NCBI RefSeq assembly: GCF_000621205.1
Contig: NZ_KK211230.1
Span: 1 to 64,000 of the forward strand
Length of the DNA stretch: 64,000 nt
From: Halotalea alkalilenta DSM 17697
GTDB lineage: Bacteria; Pseudomonadota; Gammaproteobacteria; Pseudomonadales; Halomonadaceae
Direction of reading: 5' to 3'
Under the pieces are notes generated by a model, which ran no database searches, was not told the DNA's origin, and saw only the letters and a program-made list of their open reading frames with translations. Within the stretch, counting starts at the first letter, position 1, and each line of letters opens with the position of its first letter. Both the position numbers and the translations under genes were made by a program. Below are positions 45,331-55,100 of this stretch, piece by piece.

Positions 45331-46389
45331 CTACCCTGGCTGCACCGAGCGCTGCGGCAGCGGGGTCTTCGAGCGTTCGCCCGGTACCTCGCGCACCAGG
45401 CGCGGCATCAGGAAGCCGGCGAGCCGCGCGCGCAGGCGCTCGACCAGTTCGACCGCCTCGCCATCGGGGACATCGAAGTGAGCGGCGCCGGCCACCGGGT
45501 CGAGGACGTGCAGGTAGTAGGGCAGCACGCCGGCGGCGAACAGCGTCTCGGAGAGCTCGGCCAGGGTGTCGACGTCGTCATTGACCCCGCGCAGCAGCAC
45601 GCTCTGGTTGAGCAGCGTCGCACCGGCCTCGCGCAGGCGCGCGCAGGCGCTGCGCACCGCCGGGTCGATCTCGTTGGCGTGGTTGACGTGCAGCACCACG
45701 ACCTTCTGCAGCCGGCTCGCCGCCAGCCAGCCGAGCAGCGCGGAGTCGACGCGGTCGGGAATCACTACCGGCAGGCGGGTATGGATCCGCAGGCGCTGCA
45801 GGTGGGCGATGCTTTCGAGCCGTTCGACCAGCCAGCCGAGCCGCTCGTCGCTCGACGCGAGCGGGTCGCCACCGGAGAGGATCACCTCGTTGATTTCGGG
45901 TCGGCTGCGCAAATAGTCGAGCACCGCCTCCCATTCGCGTCTCGACGGGGTGTTGTCGGCGTAGGGGAAGTGGCGGCGAAAGCAGTAGCGGCAGTTGACC
46001 GCGCAGGCGCCGCTCACGATCAGCAGCACCCGGTTGGCGTACTTGTGGATCAGCCCGGGGAGCGGGCGGTGCTCCGCCTCTTCGAGCGGGTCGGAGACGA
46101 ACCCCTCCACCGCATCGGTCTCGCGATCGATCGGCAGCACCTGGCGCAGCAGCGGATCGCACGGATCGCCATGGCGCATTCGCGCCAGGTAGGCATGCGG
46201 CACCCGTATCTTGAACAGCCGGTGGCCCGCCTGCGCCCCCGGCAGCCAGGCGGCGTCCAGGCCGAGTGCGTCGCACAGCGTTTCGGGGTCGCGAATCGCG
46301 CCGGCCAGCTGGCGGCGCCAGTCGCCGCTGTGCTCACCATCCTGGTCGCAGGCGACGGTCTGCACTCTGTTCACACTTCGGGTTATCAT
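45331..46389 (-). CDS. epmB: EF-P beta-lysine 2,3-aminomutase EpmB
   Basis: The 352-residue radical-SAM enzyme converts L-lysine to (R)-beta-lysine for modification of elongation factor P. The [4Fe-4S] motif Cys129-X3-Cys133-X2-Cys136 (CAVNCRYC) is intact, followed by the PLP-binding and substrate motifs (ILSGGDPLASSDERL, IHTRLPVVIP). Sequence and length match EpmB rather than catabolic lysine 2,3-aminomutase. It is divergent from efp, 124 nt apart. Confidence 0.95.
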   Translation of the reverse strand: MITRSVNRVQTVACDQDGEHSGDWRRQLAGAIRDPETLCDALGLDAAWLPGAQAGHRLFKIRVPHAYLARMRHGDPCDPLLRQVLPIDRETDAVEGFVSDPLEEAEHRPLPGLIHKYANRVLLIVSGACAVNCRYCFRRHFPYADNTPSRREWEAVLDYLRSRPEINEVILSGGDPLASSDERLGWLVERLESIAHLQRLRIHTRLPVVIPDRVDSALLGWLAASRLQKVVVLHVNHANEIDPAVRSACARLREAGATLLNQSVLLRGVNDDVDTLAELSETLFAAGVLPYYLHVLDPVAGAAHFDVPDGEAVELVERLRARLAGFLMPRLVREVPGERSKTPLPQRSVQPG

Positions 46390-46513
46390 CTGCGCACTTC
46401 TTTGGGGTTGTCACCGCCGGGCGGTGAGGGTCTGGAGAGTCACGCGGGCGTGCCGCGACCATTTCAAATAGCGTTAGGCGGCGGTGAGTCCGCCGTCCAT
46501 TCGAGAGGCGTTC

Positions 46514-47080
46514 ATGGCGAGTTATTCTACCAACGAATTCAAGGCCGGGCTGAAAGTGATGCTCGACGGCGACCCCTGCTCGATCGTCGAGAACGAGTTC
46601 GTCAAGCCGGGCAAGGGGCAGGCGTTCAACCGCGTCAGGCTGCGCAACCTGATGACCGGCCGGGTATGGGAACGCACCTTCAAGTCGGGCGAGTCACTCG
46701 AGGGTGCCGACGTCGTCGATCTGGACATGGAGTATCTCTATACCGATGGCGAGATGTGGCACTTCATGAAGACCGACGGCTCGTTCGAGCAGTTCGCCGC
46801 CGACAAGAAGGCGATCGGTGACAACGAGAAGTGGCTCAAGGAGCAGGTCAAGTACATCATCACGCTGTGGAACGACAACCCGATCTCGGTGACGCCGCCC
46901 AACTTCATCGAACTCGAAGTGATCGAGACCGATCCCGGCCTCAAGGGCGACACCGCCCAGGGGGGCTCCAAGCCTGCGAAGCTCTCCACCGGCGCGGTGG
47001 TGCGCGTGCCGCTGTTCATCAACCAGGGTGAAGTGCTCAAGGTCGATACCCGTACCGGCGACTACGTCAGCCGCGCTTGA
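46514..47080 (+). CDS. efp: Translation elongation factor P
   Basis: The 188-residue three-domain beta-barrel protein relieves ribosome stalling at polyproline. The modified residue Lys34 sits in KPGKGQAF, the form lysylated by EpmA. The KOW-like first domain and two OB domains are complete, and the C-terminal signature is [10 protein letters not shown]. The ATG at 46514 gives the standard length; upstream in-frame sequence is not conserved. Confidence 0.97.
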   Translation: MASYSTNEFKAGLKVMLDGDPCSIVENEFVKPGKGQAFNRVRLRNLMTGRVWERTFKSGESLEGADVVDLDMEYLYTDGEMWHFMKTDGSFEQFAADKKAIGDNEKWLKEQVKYIITLWNDNPISVTPPNFIELEVIETDPGLKGDTAQGGSKPAKLSTGAVVRVPLFINQGEVLKVDTRTGDYVSRA

Positions 47081-47172
47081 ATCCCCCCGGGGCGTGTCGA
47101 TACGCCCGATCCAGTTCCCCCGCGTAGGCCTCCAGCCCGCGCGGGTGTCGATTCACCGTACTGGACCCCGCG

Positions 47173-48168
47173 ATGATCGAATCCACAGATTGGACCCCGA
47201 GCGCCTCGCTCGAGGCGCTGCGCTTTCGCGCCGATCGCCTGCGCGAGATTCGCCGCTTCTTCGACGAGCGGCAGGTACTCGAGGTCGAGACCCCGGTGCT
47301 CGGCCACGGTGGCAGCGTCGACCCGCTGCTCGATTCGCTCAGCCTCGAGGCGCGCGGACCCAAGGGGCTCGAGCGGCTGTGGCTTGCGACCTCGCCGGAG
47401 TTCCACATGAAGCGGCTGCTCGCCGCCGGCAGCGGACCGATCTATCAGCTTGCCCGTGCCTTTCGCGATGGCGAGCGAGGTCGGCGCCACAACCTCGAGT
47501 TCACCCTGCTCGAATGGTATCGGCCCGGCTACGGCCTCGAGCTTTTGCGCGAGGAGTGCGTCGAGCTGATCGAACGGGTGATCGAGCGCCCGGTGCAGCT
47601 GCGCGTGCACCGCTACCGCCAGCTGTTTCGCGATGCGCTCGACATCGACCCGTTCGACGTCGGCGGCGATGAGCTCGCTCGCCTGGCCGCTGAGTTCGCC
47701 GCCGTCGACTGTGCCGGCTGGGAGCGCGACGACTGTCTCGACCTGCTGTTCAGCCATGCGATCGAGCCCGCCCTCGGCGCCGACCCGGGAGGTCCGGTTG
47801 CGCTGCTCGACGCGGTGGTCGACTACCCTGCGAGCCAGGCGGCGCTTGCCCGCAAGCGCTTCGATCCCGAGGACGGGGCCGAGCTCGCCGCGCGCTTCGA
47901 GCTCTACTGGCAGGGGGTCGAGCTCGCCAATGGCTATCACGAGTTGCTCGATGCCGGCGAGCAGGCGACGCGCTTTCTCGCCGACAACGCCGCGCGGCGC
48001 CTGCGCGGCAAGCCCGAGGTCGATATCGACCGCGCGCTGCTCGCCGCGCTCGATCATGGTCTGCCGGCCTGCAGCGGTGTAGCGCTAGGCGTCGATCGGC
48101 TGCTGATGCTGGCCGCGGGGGAAGCTCGCATCGACGCCGTGATCGCCTTCCCCTTCGAGCGCTGCTGA
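47173..48168 (+). CDS. epmA: EF-P-(R)-beta-lysine ligase EpmA
   Basis: The 331-residue class II lysyl-tRNA-synthetase-like enzyme lacks the anticodon-binding domain and attaches beta-lysine to EF-P Lys34. It has class II motifs: ETPVLGHGGSVDPLL, motif 2 FRDGERGRRHNLEFTLLEW, and motif 3 GVALGVDRLLML. It lies 92 nt after efp and pairs with epmB, so the whole modification pathway is encoded in 2.9 kb. Its last 84 nt overlap the convergent LysR gene. Confidence 0.95.
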   Translation: MIESTDWTPSASLEALRFRADRLREIRRFFDERQVLEVETPVLGHGGSVDPLLDSLSLEARGPKGLERLWLATSPEFHMKRLLAAGSGPIYQLARAFRDGERGRRHNLEFTLLEWYRPGYGLELLREECVELIERVIERPVQLRVHRYRQLFRDALDIDPFDVGGDELARLAAEFAAVDCAGWERDDCLDLLFSHAIEPALGADPGGPVALLDAVVDYPASQAALARKRFDPEDGAELAARFELYWQGVELANGYHELLDAGEQATRFLADNAARRLRGKPEVDIDRALLAALDHGLPACSGVALGVDRLLMLAAGEARIDAVIAFPFERC

Positions 48169-49143
48169 GTCCTCGCCGAACGGTGGCAGGCGGCGGATCT
48201 CCTCGAGCAGGTGCCGGCACGCCCGCGACAGCGGGCGATGCTGGCGCACCATCAGGTGGACCTCGGCGGCATTGAGGATCGGGTGGTCGATCGACAGCGC
48301 CCTGAGCCGCCCCGGCGCCAGCGACTCGGTGTAGGGCGGATTGGCGAGGAAGGTCACCGCCTGGGTATCGCAGACGTACTCGCGCAGCATCGCCAGCGAA
48401 TTGCTCTCCAGGCTGGGTTCGAAGTGGCACTTGTCGAGCGCCTCGACGGTGTCGAGCAGCTGGCGCAGCCCGTAGCCGCAGGCCACCAGCGCCAGTGGAT
48501 AGTCGAGGATGGCGTCGAGGGAGAGCGGCTGCTCGAGCCGGGTCAGCGGATGGTTGGCGTTGACCACCGCACAGACCGGCTGCGGCGCCGATGCCACCGA
48601 TTCGATCCCCGGCACCAGCCGCGGCGAGTAGCCGAGTCCGATATGCGCATCCCCCTCCAGCACCTGGCGGACCACGACCTGCACGTTGGCGATCATCAGC
48701 TCGATGCGCAGCCGCGGATGGCGTCGGGCGAAACGAGTGATCACCTGCTGCATCAGCCGCTCGCTGTAGCCTTCGCTGACCGCCAGGCGCAAAGTGCCGC
48801 GCTCGAGCCCGTCGAGGGCGGAAAAATCCCCAAGCAAGGCCTCTTCGGCGACCCGTCGTTCGCGGTGGAAGTCGAGCAGCAGCAGGCCCGCTTCGGTGGC
48901 GCGTACGCCGCGGCCATGGCGCTCGAGCAGGCGCACCCCGAGGCTTGCCTCGAGCCTTCGTATCTGGCGGCTGATCACCGAGGGTTCGACCTCGAGACGC
49001 TCGGCGGCGCGGCGGATCGAGCCGGATTGGATCGCCTCGGCGATGTAGCGCAGCCGGCGCGGGCTGAGATGCTCGTCGAGCTCGAGCTGGAGAAAGGGTG
49101 TGACCACTGGTGTGCTTCCTTCGAATGACGGGGGCTGCATCAT
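48085..49143 (-). CDS. LysR-type regulator, divergent from the M81 peptidase gene
   Basis: The 352-residue regulator has an N-terminal winged helix (about residues 28-90: LRYIAEAIQSGSIRRAAERL and VISRQIRRLEASLG) and a LysR substrate domain. It is longer than the usual ~300 residues. The extra C-terminal ~28 residues are encoded opposite the 3' end of epmA, as if the original stop was lost. It is divergent from the MlrC gene (220 nt apart) and is the likely regulator of the peptide-utilisation locus. Confidence 0.85.
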   Translation of the reverse strand: MMQPPSFEGSTPVVTPFLQLELDEHLSPRRLRYIAEAIQSGSIRRAAERLEVEPSVISRQIRRLEASLGVRLLERHGRGVRATEAGLLLLDFHRERRVAEEALLGDFSALDGLERGTLRLAVSEGYSERLMQQVITRFARRHPRLRIELMIANVQVVVRQVLEGDAHIGLGYSPRLVPGIESVASAPQPVCAVVNANHPLTRLEQPLSLDAILDYPLALVACGYGLRQLLDTVEALDKCHFEPSLESNSLAMLREYVCDTQAVTFLANPPYTESLAPGRLRALSIDHPILNAAEVHLMVRQHRPLSRACRHLLEEIRRLPPFGEDSAALEGEGDHGVDASFPRGQHQQPIDA

Positions 49144-49233
49144 GCGGGTCTTGAACTCAGCGCCGTGGAGGTTTTTTCAGCAATGATTCAGCGCCCGGCT
49201 GCATGAGGTCGCTATTAGCGCCGGTCGCAGTGA

Positions 49234-49254
49234 GCGTTGCCCTCAGGGCAACGC
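49234..49254. promoter_or_regulatory. 21-nt perfect palindrome in the LysR/mlrC intergenic region
   Basis: GCGTTGCCC (49234-49242) and its exact complement (49246-49254) flank TCA. It lies centrally in the divergent promoter region and could be an operator, though LysR sites are usually looser; a terminator for a short transcript is less likely. Confidence 0.35.
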
Positions 49255-49363
49255 AATCATGATGCGGCGGTCGTTGCATGTCCAACCGTCACACGCATAA
49301 CGTTAAAGCGGTTCGGACCGTTCGTGTCCACGCATCGACCTACAATCAAAAGGCCAAGACGTC

Positions 49364-50851
49364 ATGCGCATCCTGATTGCTGGTTTCCAGCATGAAACCA
49401 ATACCTTCGCGCCTACGCCGGCCGACTATCGAAGCTTTCTCCACGGTGGTGGATTTCCCGCGCTATGCCGGGGACAGGCGCTGTTCGAGCTCGCCGAGGT
49501 CAATCTGCCCCTCGGTGGCTTCATCAGCGCAGCGCAAAGCGCCGGGCATACCCTGGTGCCGGTGCTGTGGGCGGCGGCGGCGCCCTCGGCCGCGGTGACC
49601 GAGGAGGCGTTCGAGCGCCTGGCGGGGGAGATCGTCGAGGCCGCCCGGCAGGGCGGGTTCGATGCGATCTATCTCGATCTCCACGGGGCGATGGTCTGCG
49701 CGCACTGCGACGATGGCGAGGGCGAGCTGCTCTCCCGGCTGCGCGAGGTGGTCGGGCCTGAGCTGCCGATCGCCGCGTCGCTCGATCTGCATGCCAACGT
49801 CACCGCTGGGATGCTCGAGCACGCGAGCGTATTGGTCGCCTATCGCACCTATCCCCACGTCGACATGGCGGCCACTGGCGCCCGCGCGCTGGGCCTGCTC
49901 GAGCGCATTTTCGCCGGTGAGCGGTTGTACCATCACGCGGTGCGACTGCCGTTTCTGATCCCGATCAACGCAGGCTCCACCATGCTCGAGCCCGCGGCCT
50001 CGGTGTATGCCGGGCTCGAGCTGCGCGACCGCGAGAGCGCGGCGACCCTCTCCTTCGCCGCGGGCTTTCCCGCCGCCGACTTTCCCGAATGCGGCCCGGT
50101 GGTCTGGGGGCACGGCGCGGATCGCGCTCGGCTGGTCGAGGCGGTCGAGGCGCTCGCCGCCGAGATCGTCGCGCTCGAGCCGCGCTGGTCGGTGCCGTTT
50201 CTCGACGCCTTCGATGCGGTCGCCGAGGCGCAGCGGCTCGCCCAGGGCGCGAGCCGCCCGGTGGTGATCGCGGATACCCAGGACAATCCCGGCGCAGGGG
50301 GCGATGCCTCGACCGTTGGGCTTCTGCGCGCGCTGCTCGCAGCCAACGTCGAGCGTGCGGCGCTGGGGCTGATCTGCGATCCTGAGGCAGCCGAATTGGC
50401 GCACGCCGCGGGGGAGGGCGCGCGGCTGCGGTTCAGCCTGGGCGGCACCCCGAGCCTTGGCGAGCCGCCACTCGAAGTCGACTGCGAAGTGATCCGCCTG
50501 AGCGACGGGCGCTGTCGCTACGATGGGCCGATGATGCACGGTACGCTGGCCGAACTCGGCCCCTGCGCCCAGCTCGCGATCCAGGGCGTGCGCGTGCTGG
50601 TCAGCTCGCGCAAGGCCCAGCTGCTCGATCGCAACCTGCTGCGGATGGTCGGGATCGAGCCCGAGCGGATGGCGATCCTGGTGCTCAAGAGCTCGGTACA
50701 TTTTCGCGCCGATTTCGCCCCGATCAGCGAGGCGATCCTGGTCGCCAAGGTGCCGGGGCCGATGGCGGCCGATCCCGCCGATCTGCCCTGGCAGCGGCTT
50801 GGCGAGGGCATGCGTACGAAGCCGATGGGGGTGCCCTTCAGCCCGGCCTGA
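49364..50851 (+). CDS. M81 family metallopeptidase (MlrC/microcystinase C-like)
   Basis: The 495-residue protein matches the MlrC family: start MRILIAGFQHETNTF, DLHGAM, SLDLHANVT, YRTYPHVDM, DNPGAGGDASTVGLLRALL and the C-terminal VLKSSVHFRADF. MlrC enzymes are zinc peptidases that cut linear microcystin and related short peptides; most genomic homologues have unknown peptide or amide substrates. No signal peptide, so cytoplasmic. It heads a locus with peptide ABC transporter, amidase and two M20 peptidases. AAAGG lies upstream. Confidence 0.9.
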   Translation: MRILIAGFQHETNTFAPTPADYRSFLHGGGFPALCRGQALFELAEVNLPLGGFISAAQSAGHTLVPVLWAAAAPSAAVTEEAFERLAGEIVEAARQGGFDAIYLDLHGAMVCAHCDDGEGELLSRLREVVGPELPIAASLDLHANVTAGMLEHASVLVAYRTYPHVDMAATGARALGLLERIFAGERLYHHAVRLPFLIPINAGSTMLEPAASVYAGLELRDRESAATLSFAAGFPAADFPECGPVVWGHGADRARLVEAVEALAAEIVALEPRWSVPFLDAFDAVAEAQRLAQGASRPVVIADTQDNPGAGGDASTVGLLRALLAANVERAALGLICDPEAAELAHAAGEGARLRFSLGGTPSLGEPPLEVDCEVIRLSDGRCRYDGPMMHGTLAELGPCAQLAIQGVRVLVSSRKAQLLDRNLLRMVGIEPERMAILVLKSSVHFRADFAPISEAILVAKVPGPMAADPADLPWQRLGEGMRTKPMGVPFSPA

Positions 50852-50983
50852 GCCCGCCTGGCCAGCGGCCGCCGCCAGGGAGCGAAAGCAGCGACGGTCA
50901 TTCCCAGGGATACTTTTCCATTAAGTCCCACCAAGCATTCAAGACCCGGCATCGATAACAATCACAAACGAGGAAGTGCGAAG

Positions 50984-52582
50984 ATGATCGACCCCAAACT
51001 GCTCCAGATCGACCTGCGCAAGCTGCTCGGCGCCGCCCTGCTCGGCGCGGGCGCGATGGCGGCGAGCATGCCGGCCTCGGCACAGACGGTGAATGCGATG
51101 ATGCACTCGGGGCTGCGGGTGCTCGACCCGATCCTCACCACCGCGCACATCACCCGCAACCACGGCTACATGGTCTACGACACGCTGCTCGGCATGGACG
51201 AGAACTTCCGGCCCCAGCCGCAGATGGCGGACTGGCAGGTATCCGACGATGGCCTGACCTACACCTTCACCCTTCGCGAAGGGCTCGAGTGGCACGACGG
51301 TACCCCGGTCACCGCGGCCGATTGCGTCGCCTCCTTGCAGCGCTGGGGCAGCCGCGACTCCGGCGGCCAGATGCTGATGAGCCACGTCGCGAGCCTCGAG
51401 GCGAGCGACGACCGCACCATCACTCTGACGCTTGCCGACCAGTTCGGCTACGTGCTCGAGCTGATCGCTAAACCCTCCTCGGTGCCGGCCTTCATGATGC
51501 CGACCCGGCTCGCCGAGACCCCGAGCGACCAGCCGATCCCGGAGCAGATTGGCTCCGGGCCGTTTCGCTTCGTAAGCCAGGAGTTCGATCCCGGCAACCG
51601 GGTGGTCTATGAGAAGTTCGAGGACTACGTGCCGAGGAGCGAGCCGCCGAGCTGGACCGCGGGCGGCAAGGTGGTCAACGTCGATCGGGTCGAATGGCTG
51701 ACGATGCCCGACCAGCAGACCGCGGTCAACGCGCTGAACTCGGGCGATCTCGACTTCATCGAGCAGGTGCCGATCGATCTGCTGCCGCTGCTCGAGGGCA
51801 GCGACGGGGTCTCGACCGGCGCGATCAACCCGCTGGGCTACCAGACCATGGGTCGGATGAACTTCCTCTACCCTCCCTTCGACGACATCAAGGTGCGCCA
51901 GGCCGCGCTGGTCGCGCTCGACCAGGAGGACGTGCTCGCCGCGTTGATCGGCAACCCCGAATACTATGAGGTCTGTCCTTCCTTCTATGGCTGCCAGTCG
52001 CCGCTGGCCAGCGACGAAGGGACCGAGGGCTTCACCGCCAACGGTGACATCGAGCGCGCCCAGGCGCTGCTCGAAGAGGCCGGCTACGATGGCACCCCGG
52101 TGGTGATCCTCCAGCCCACCGACGTGGCCACGGTCAGCCCGCAGCCGGTGGTCGCGGCGCAGGCGCTGCGCCAGGCCGGCTTCAACGTCCAGCTGCAGCC
52201 GATGGACTGGCAGACCCTGGTGTCGCGCCGGGCCAGCCAGCAGCCGCCGAGCGAAGGCGGTTGGAACCTGTTCTTCACCAACTGGATCATCCCGGAGGTG
52301 TGGAACCCGATCGTCAACCCGATGCTCAACGGCCACGGACGCGAGGGCGGCTTCTTCGGCTGGCCGACCGATCCGGAACTCGACCGGCTGCGTGGCGAGT
52401 TCGCCGCGGCCCAGGACGACGCCGAGCGCGAGCGCATCGCCGGGGTGATCCAGGCCCACGCGCTCGAGCAGGTCAACTACATCCCGCTCGGCGACTACCG
52501 CTCCGTTTCCGCTTGGTCGGACCAGCTGGAGGGACTGCTGCCGGGACCGGTACCGGTGTTCTGGAACCTGACCAAGGACTGA
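50984..52582 (+). CDS. Family-5 peptide-type ABC binding protein, paralogue 1
   Basis: The 532-residue periplasmic SBP_bac_5 protein has a signal peptide ending at about ASAQ (residue 34). It begins the mature part with the signature THITRNHGYMVYDTLL-like segment shared by the two other binding proteins of this locus. DGLTYTFTLREGLEWHDG and IGSGPFRF are family-5 hallmarks. It is separated from the permease genes by a LysR gene, an amidase gene and a second binding protein. Substrate likely a short peptide or amide. Confidence 0.92.
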   Translation: MIDPKLLQIDLRKLLGAALLGAGAMAASMPASAQTVNAMMHSGLRVLDPILTTAHITRNHGYMVYDTLLGMDENFRPQPQMADWQVSDDGLTYTFTLREGLEWHDGTPVTAADCVASLQRWGSRDSGGQMLMSHVASLEASDDRTITLTLADQFGYVLELIAKPSSVPAFMMPTRLAETPSDQPIPEQIGSGPFRFVSQEFDPGNRVVYEKFEDYVPRSEPPSWTAGGKVVNVDRVEWLTMPDQQTAVNALNSGDLDFIEQVPIDLLPLLEGSDGVSTGAINPLGYQTMGRMNFLYPPFDDIKVRQAALVALDQEDVLAALIGNPEYYEVCPSFYGCQSPLASDEGTEGFTANGDIERAQALLEEAGYDGTPVVILQPTDVATVSPQPVVAAQALRQAGFNVQLQPMDWQTLVSRRASQQPPSEGGWNLFFTNWIIPEVWNPIVNPMLNGHGREGGFFGWPTDPELDRLRGEFAAAQDDAERERIAGVIQAHALEQVNYIPLGDYRSVSAWSDQLEGLLPGPVPVFWNLTKD

Positions 52583-52632
52583 CCACCGTGATCACGCCTC
52601 GCGTCGAGCGAGGCGTGAGGAGGGAATAGCCC

Positions 52633-53550
52633 ATGCAGCTGCGTTCGCTTCACTATTTCGATGCCGTCGCCCGCTGTCGCTCGCTGCGCCAGGCGGCGGC
52701 GCTCCTGCACATCGTGCCCACCGCGCTGAGCCGCCAGATCGTGCAGCTCGAGCATGAGCTCGGCGCCAGGCTGATCGAGCGCAGCCCCAAGGGCGTGCGC
52801 CTGACCGCCGCTGGCGAGCTGCTGGCCGAACAGGCCTCGCGCACGCTCAAGGAGCTCGAGCGGGTTCGCGAGCGGATCGACGACCTGCGCGAGCTCGGCG
52901 CCGGCCACGTCAGCCTCTACGTGACCGAAGGACTCGCCGCCGGGTTGGTCGCACCGGTGCTCGCCAAGCTCACGCGCGATCATCCGCGGCTGCGCTTCAC
53001 CCTTTGCATCCAGAGCGCTCCGGCGATCGTCAGGGCCCTGCGCGAGGGAGATTGCGACATAGGCGTTGCGTTCTTCATCGACGAAGAGGAGGGCATCGAG
53101 CGTCGGCGGGTCGGACGCCTGGAGCAGTGCATGATCGTCGCGCCCTCGCACCCGCTGGCCAATGCCCAGCGGGTATCGCTGGCGACGCTCGCGGCCCAGC
53201 AGCTGGCGCTGCCCGATCAGGGCTATGGCGTGCGGCGCACCCTCGATGCCTTGGCCAAGGTGGCCGGGGTGGAGATCGACCCTGCCTATGTGACCCCTTC
53301 GATCGAGATGCAGAAGGCGCTGGCACGCTCGGGCGCCGCCGCCCTGGTGCTGCCGCGGCTCGCGGTGGCCCACGAATGCGCGCAAGGAGAGTTCGTCGCG
53401 GTGCCGATCGACGAGCCCAGGCTGAGCAGGGTGGCGATCGATCTCTGCGTGCCGGTCCATGCGCAGCCCGGTTTCGCCGTGGTCGAGACCCTGGCGCGGC
53501 TCGTCCATGCCTTCGATGAGGGAGGCGTGGCCCAAACGTGTGCAGCCTGA
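52633..53550 (+). CDS. LysR-type regulator within the peptide locus
   Basis: The 305-residue protein has the HTH at about residues 3-60 (LRSLHYFDAVARCRSLRQAA, then ALSRQIVQLEHELGARLIER) and a complete effector domain. It is co-oriented with its neighbours, 51 nt after binding protein 1, not divergent, which is unusual for LysR genes. GGAGGGAA precedes the ATG. It could be a second, substrate-specific regulator of the locus. Confidence 0.88.
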   Translation: MQLRSLHYFDAVARCRSLRQAAALLHIVPTALSRQIVQLEHELGARLIERSPKGVRLTAAGELLAEQASRTLKELERVRERIDDLRELGAGHVSLYVTEGLAAGLVAPVLAKLTRDHPRLRFTLCIQSAPAIVRALREGDCDIGVAFFIDEEEGIERRRVGRLEQCMIVAPSHPLANAQRVSLATLAAQQLALPDQGYGVRRTLDALAKVAGVEIDPAYVTPSIEMQKALARSGAAALVLPRLAVAHECAQGEFVAVPIDEPRLSRVAIDLCVPVHAQPGFAVVETLARLVHAFDEGGVAQTCAA

Positions 53551-53647
53551 GCGCTAAATTGAACTGCCGAGCTCGTTACCAGCCTGGGTAGAGTGGCGTG
53601 GTCATATCCCGACAATCACAACCATGCCTCGATGGGAGGTGAACCCG

Positions 53648-55039
53648 ATGTTGCCATGTCATCAACTCGATGCGACCCAGGTGCTCGAACTGTTCCGCAG
53701 CCGCGAACTGTCACCGAGCGAGTATCTGTCAGAGATCGAAGCCCAGATCGCTCGCTGGGAGCCGCGGATCAATGCGCTCTACGGCTACGATCCCGAGCCG
53801 CTGCGCGCCGCCGCCGCCGCCTCCAGCCAGCGCTGGGCGAAGGGCGAGCCGCTGGGGCCGCTCGACGGTGTGCCGGTGACGCTCAAGGAGCTTATCGCGA
53901 CGCCTGGGCTGCCGATCCCGCTTGGCACCTCGACCACCGAGCTGGTCCCGGTGCAGCATGAAGCACCGCCGGCGGCGCGGATGCGCGAAGCTGGTGCGCT
54001 GATGCTGGCCAAGACTACCTGCCCGGATTTCGGCATGCTCTCATCGGGGCTTTCGAGCTTCCACGGCACCACGCGCAACCCCTGGAACCTCGACTGCAAC
54101 ACCGGCGGCTCGAGCTCCGGCGCCGGAGCGGCTGCTGCTGCTGGGTTCGGTCCACTGCACGTCGGCACCGACATCGGCGGCTCGGTACGCCTGCCGGCGG
54201 CCTGGTGCGGGGTCGTCGGCTTCAAGCCGAGTCTTGGACGGATCCCGATCGATCCTTACTATGTCGGTCGCTGCGCCGGGCCGATGACCCGCAGCGTCGA
54301 GGACGCCGCGCTGATGATGGCGGCGCTGGCCCAGGACGATCGACGGGATGCGATGCGCCTGCCGCCGGCGCGGATCGATTGGTCGAACCTGCCCACCTCG
54401 GTGGCGGGGATGCGGATCGGCGTGATGATCTCCTCCGGCTGCGGCCAGCCGCTCGACGATGAGATCGCGACCGTGGTCGAGCGCGCGGCCAAGTGTTTCG
54501 AGGCCGCCGGCGCCATATTGGTGCCGCTCGAACCGGTGCTCACCCGCGAGATGCTCGATGGGCTCGACGACTTCTGGCGCGCCCGCCAGTGGAGCCAGCT
54601 CGAGCGGCTGCCGGCGGCCAAGCGCGAGGAGGTGATGCCTTATATCCTCGACTGGGCCCGGCGCGGCGGCGAGATCGACGGTGTCACCGCGGTGCGGGGG
54701 TTCGAGCAGACCATGATGATGCGCGCGGTCACCGAGGCGGTGTTCGATCGGGTCGATGCGCTGCTTTCGCCGACCACCCCGGTGGTGTCGTTCGCCGCCA
54801 GCGCTCACTCGCCGCTCGACGATCCCCAGCGCCCGTTCGAGCACATCGCCTATACCCTGCCATGGAACATGGGCGAGCAGCCTGCGCTTTCGCTCAACGC
54901 CGGCTGGAGCCGCGATGGCATGCCGATCGGCTTGCAGATCGTCGGTCCGCGCTTCTTCGATCGCGAGGTGCTCGGTCTCGGCCGCGCGTTCGAGCTGTTC
55001 GGCGAGGTGGAGCGTCGCAGCCCAACGCTACCCGGCTGA
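53648..55039 (+). CDS. Amidase-signature family hydrolase
   Basis: The 463-residue protein has the Ser-cisSer-Lys triad of the amidase signature family: Lys80 (VPVTLKELI), cis-Ser at 155/156 (GGSSSGAGAAAA) and nucleophile Ser179 (DIGGSVRLP). It is related to GatA-like amidases but stands alone without gatB/gatC, so it is a catabolic amidase. Within the peptide locus it may deamidate or cut an amide bond of the imported compound. The ATG at 53648 has GGGAGG upstream. Cytoplasmic. Confidence 0.92.
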   Translation: MLPCHQLDATQVLELFRSRELSPSEYLSEIEAQIARWEPRINALYGYDPEPLRAAAAASSQRWAKGEPLGPLDGVPVTLKELIATPGLPIPLGTSTTELVPVQHEAPPAARMREAGALMLAKTTCPDFGMLSSGLSSFHGTTRNPWNLDCNTGGSSSGAGAAAAAGFGPLHVGTDIGGSVRLPAAWCGVVGFKPSLGRIPIDPYYVGRCAGPMTRSVEDAALMMAALAQDDRRDAMRLPPARIDWSNLPTSVAGMRIGVMISSGCGQPLDDEIATVVERAAKCFEAAGAILVPLEPVLTREMLDGLDDFWRARQWSQLERLPAAKREEVMPYILDWARRGGEIDGVTAVRGFEQTMMMRAVTEAVFDRVDALLSPTTPVVSFAASAHSPLDDPQRPFEHIAYTLPWNMGEQPALSLNAGWSRDGMPIGLQIVGPRFFDREVLGLGRAFELFGEVERRSPTLPG

Positions 55040-55100
55040 TCGCGGCATCCGTCGATGCCGCGACCGCCCTCAACACAGTCACTCTCATGAAAGGCCGCCC

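Noticed and set aside
45298-46821. A 507-codon plus-strand frame across epmB and the start of efp
   Set aside because: It covers the antisense of epmB and the wrong frame of efp; both real genes have intact catalytic or modification motifs.
49364-50851. A microcystin degradation (mlr) cluster
   Set aside because: Only an MlrC-like gene is present; mlrA, mlrB and mlrD-type genes are not seen, and MlrC homologues are widespread in bacteria that do not degrade microcystin.
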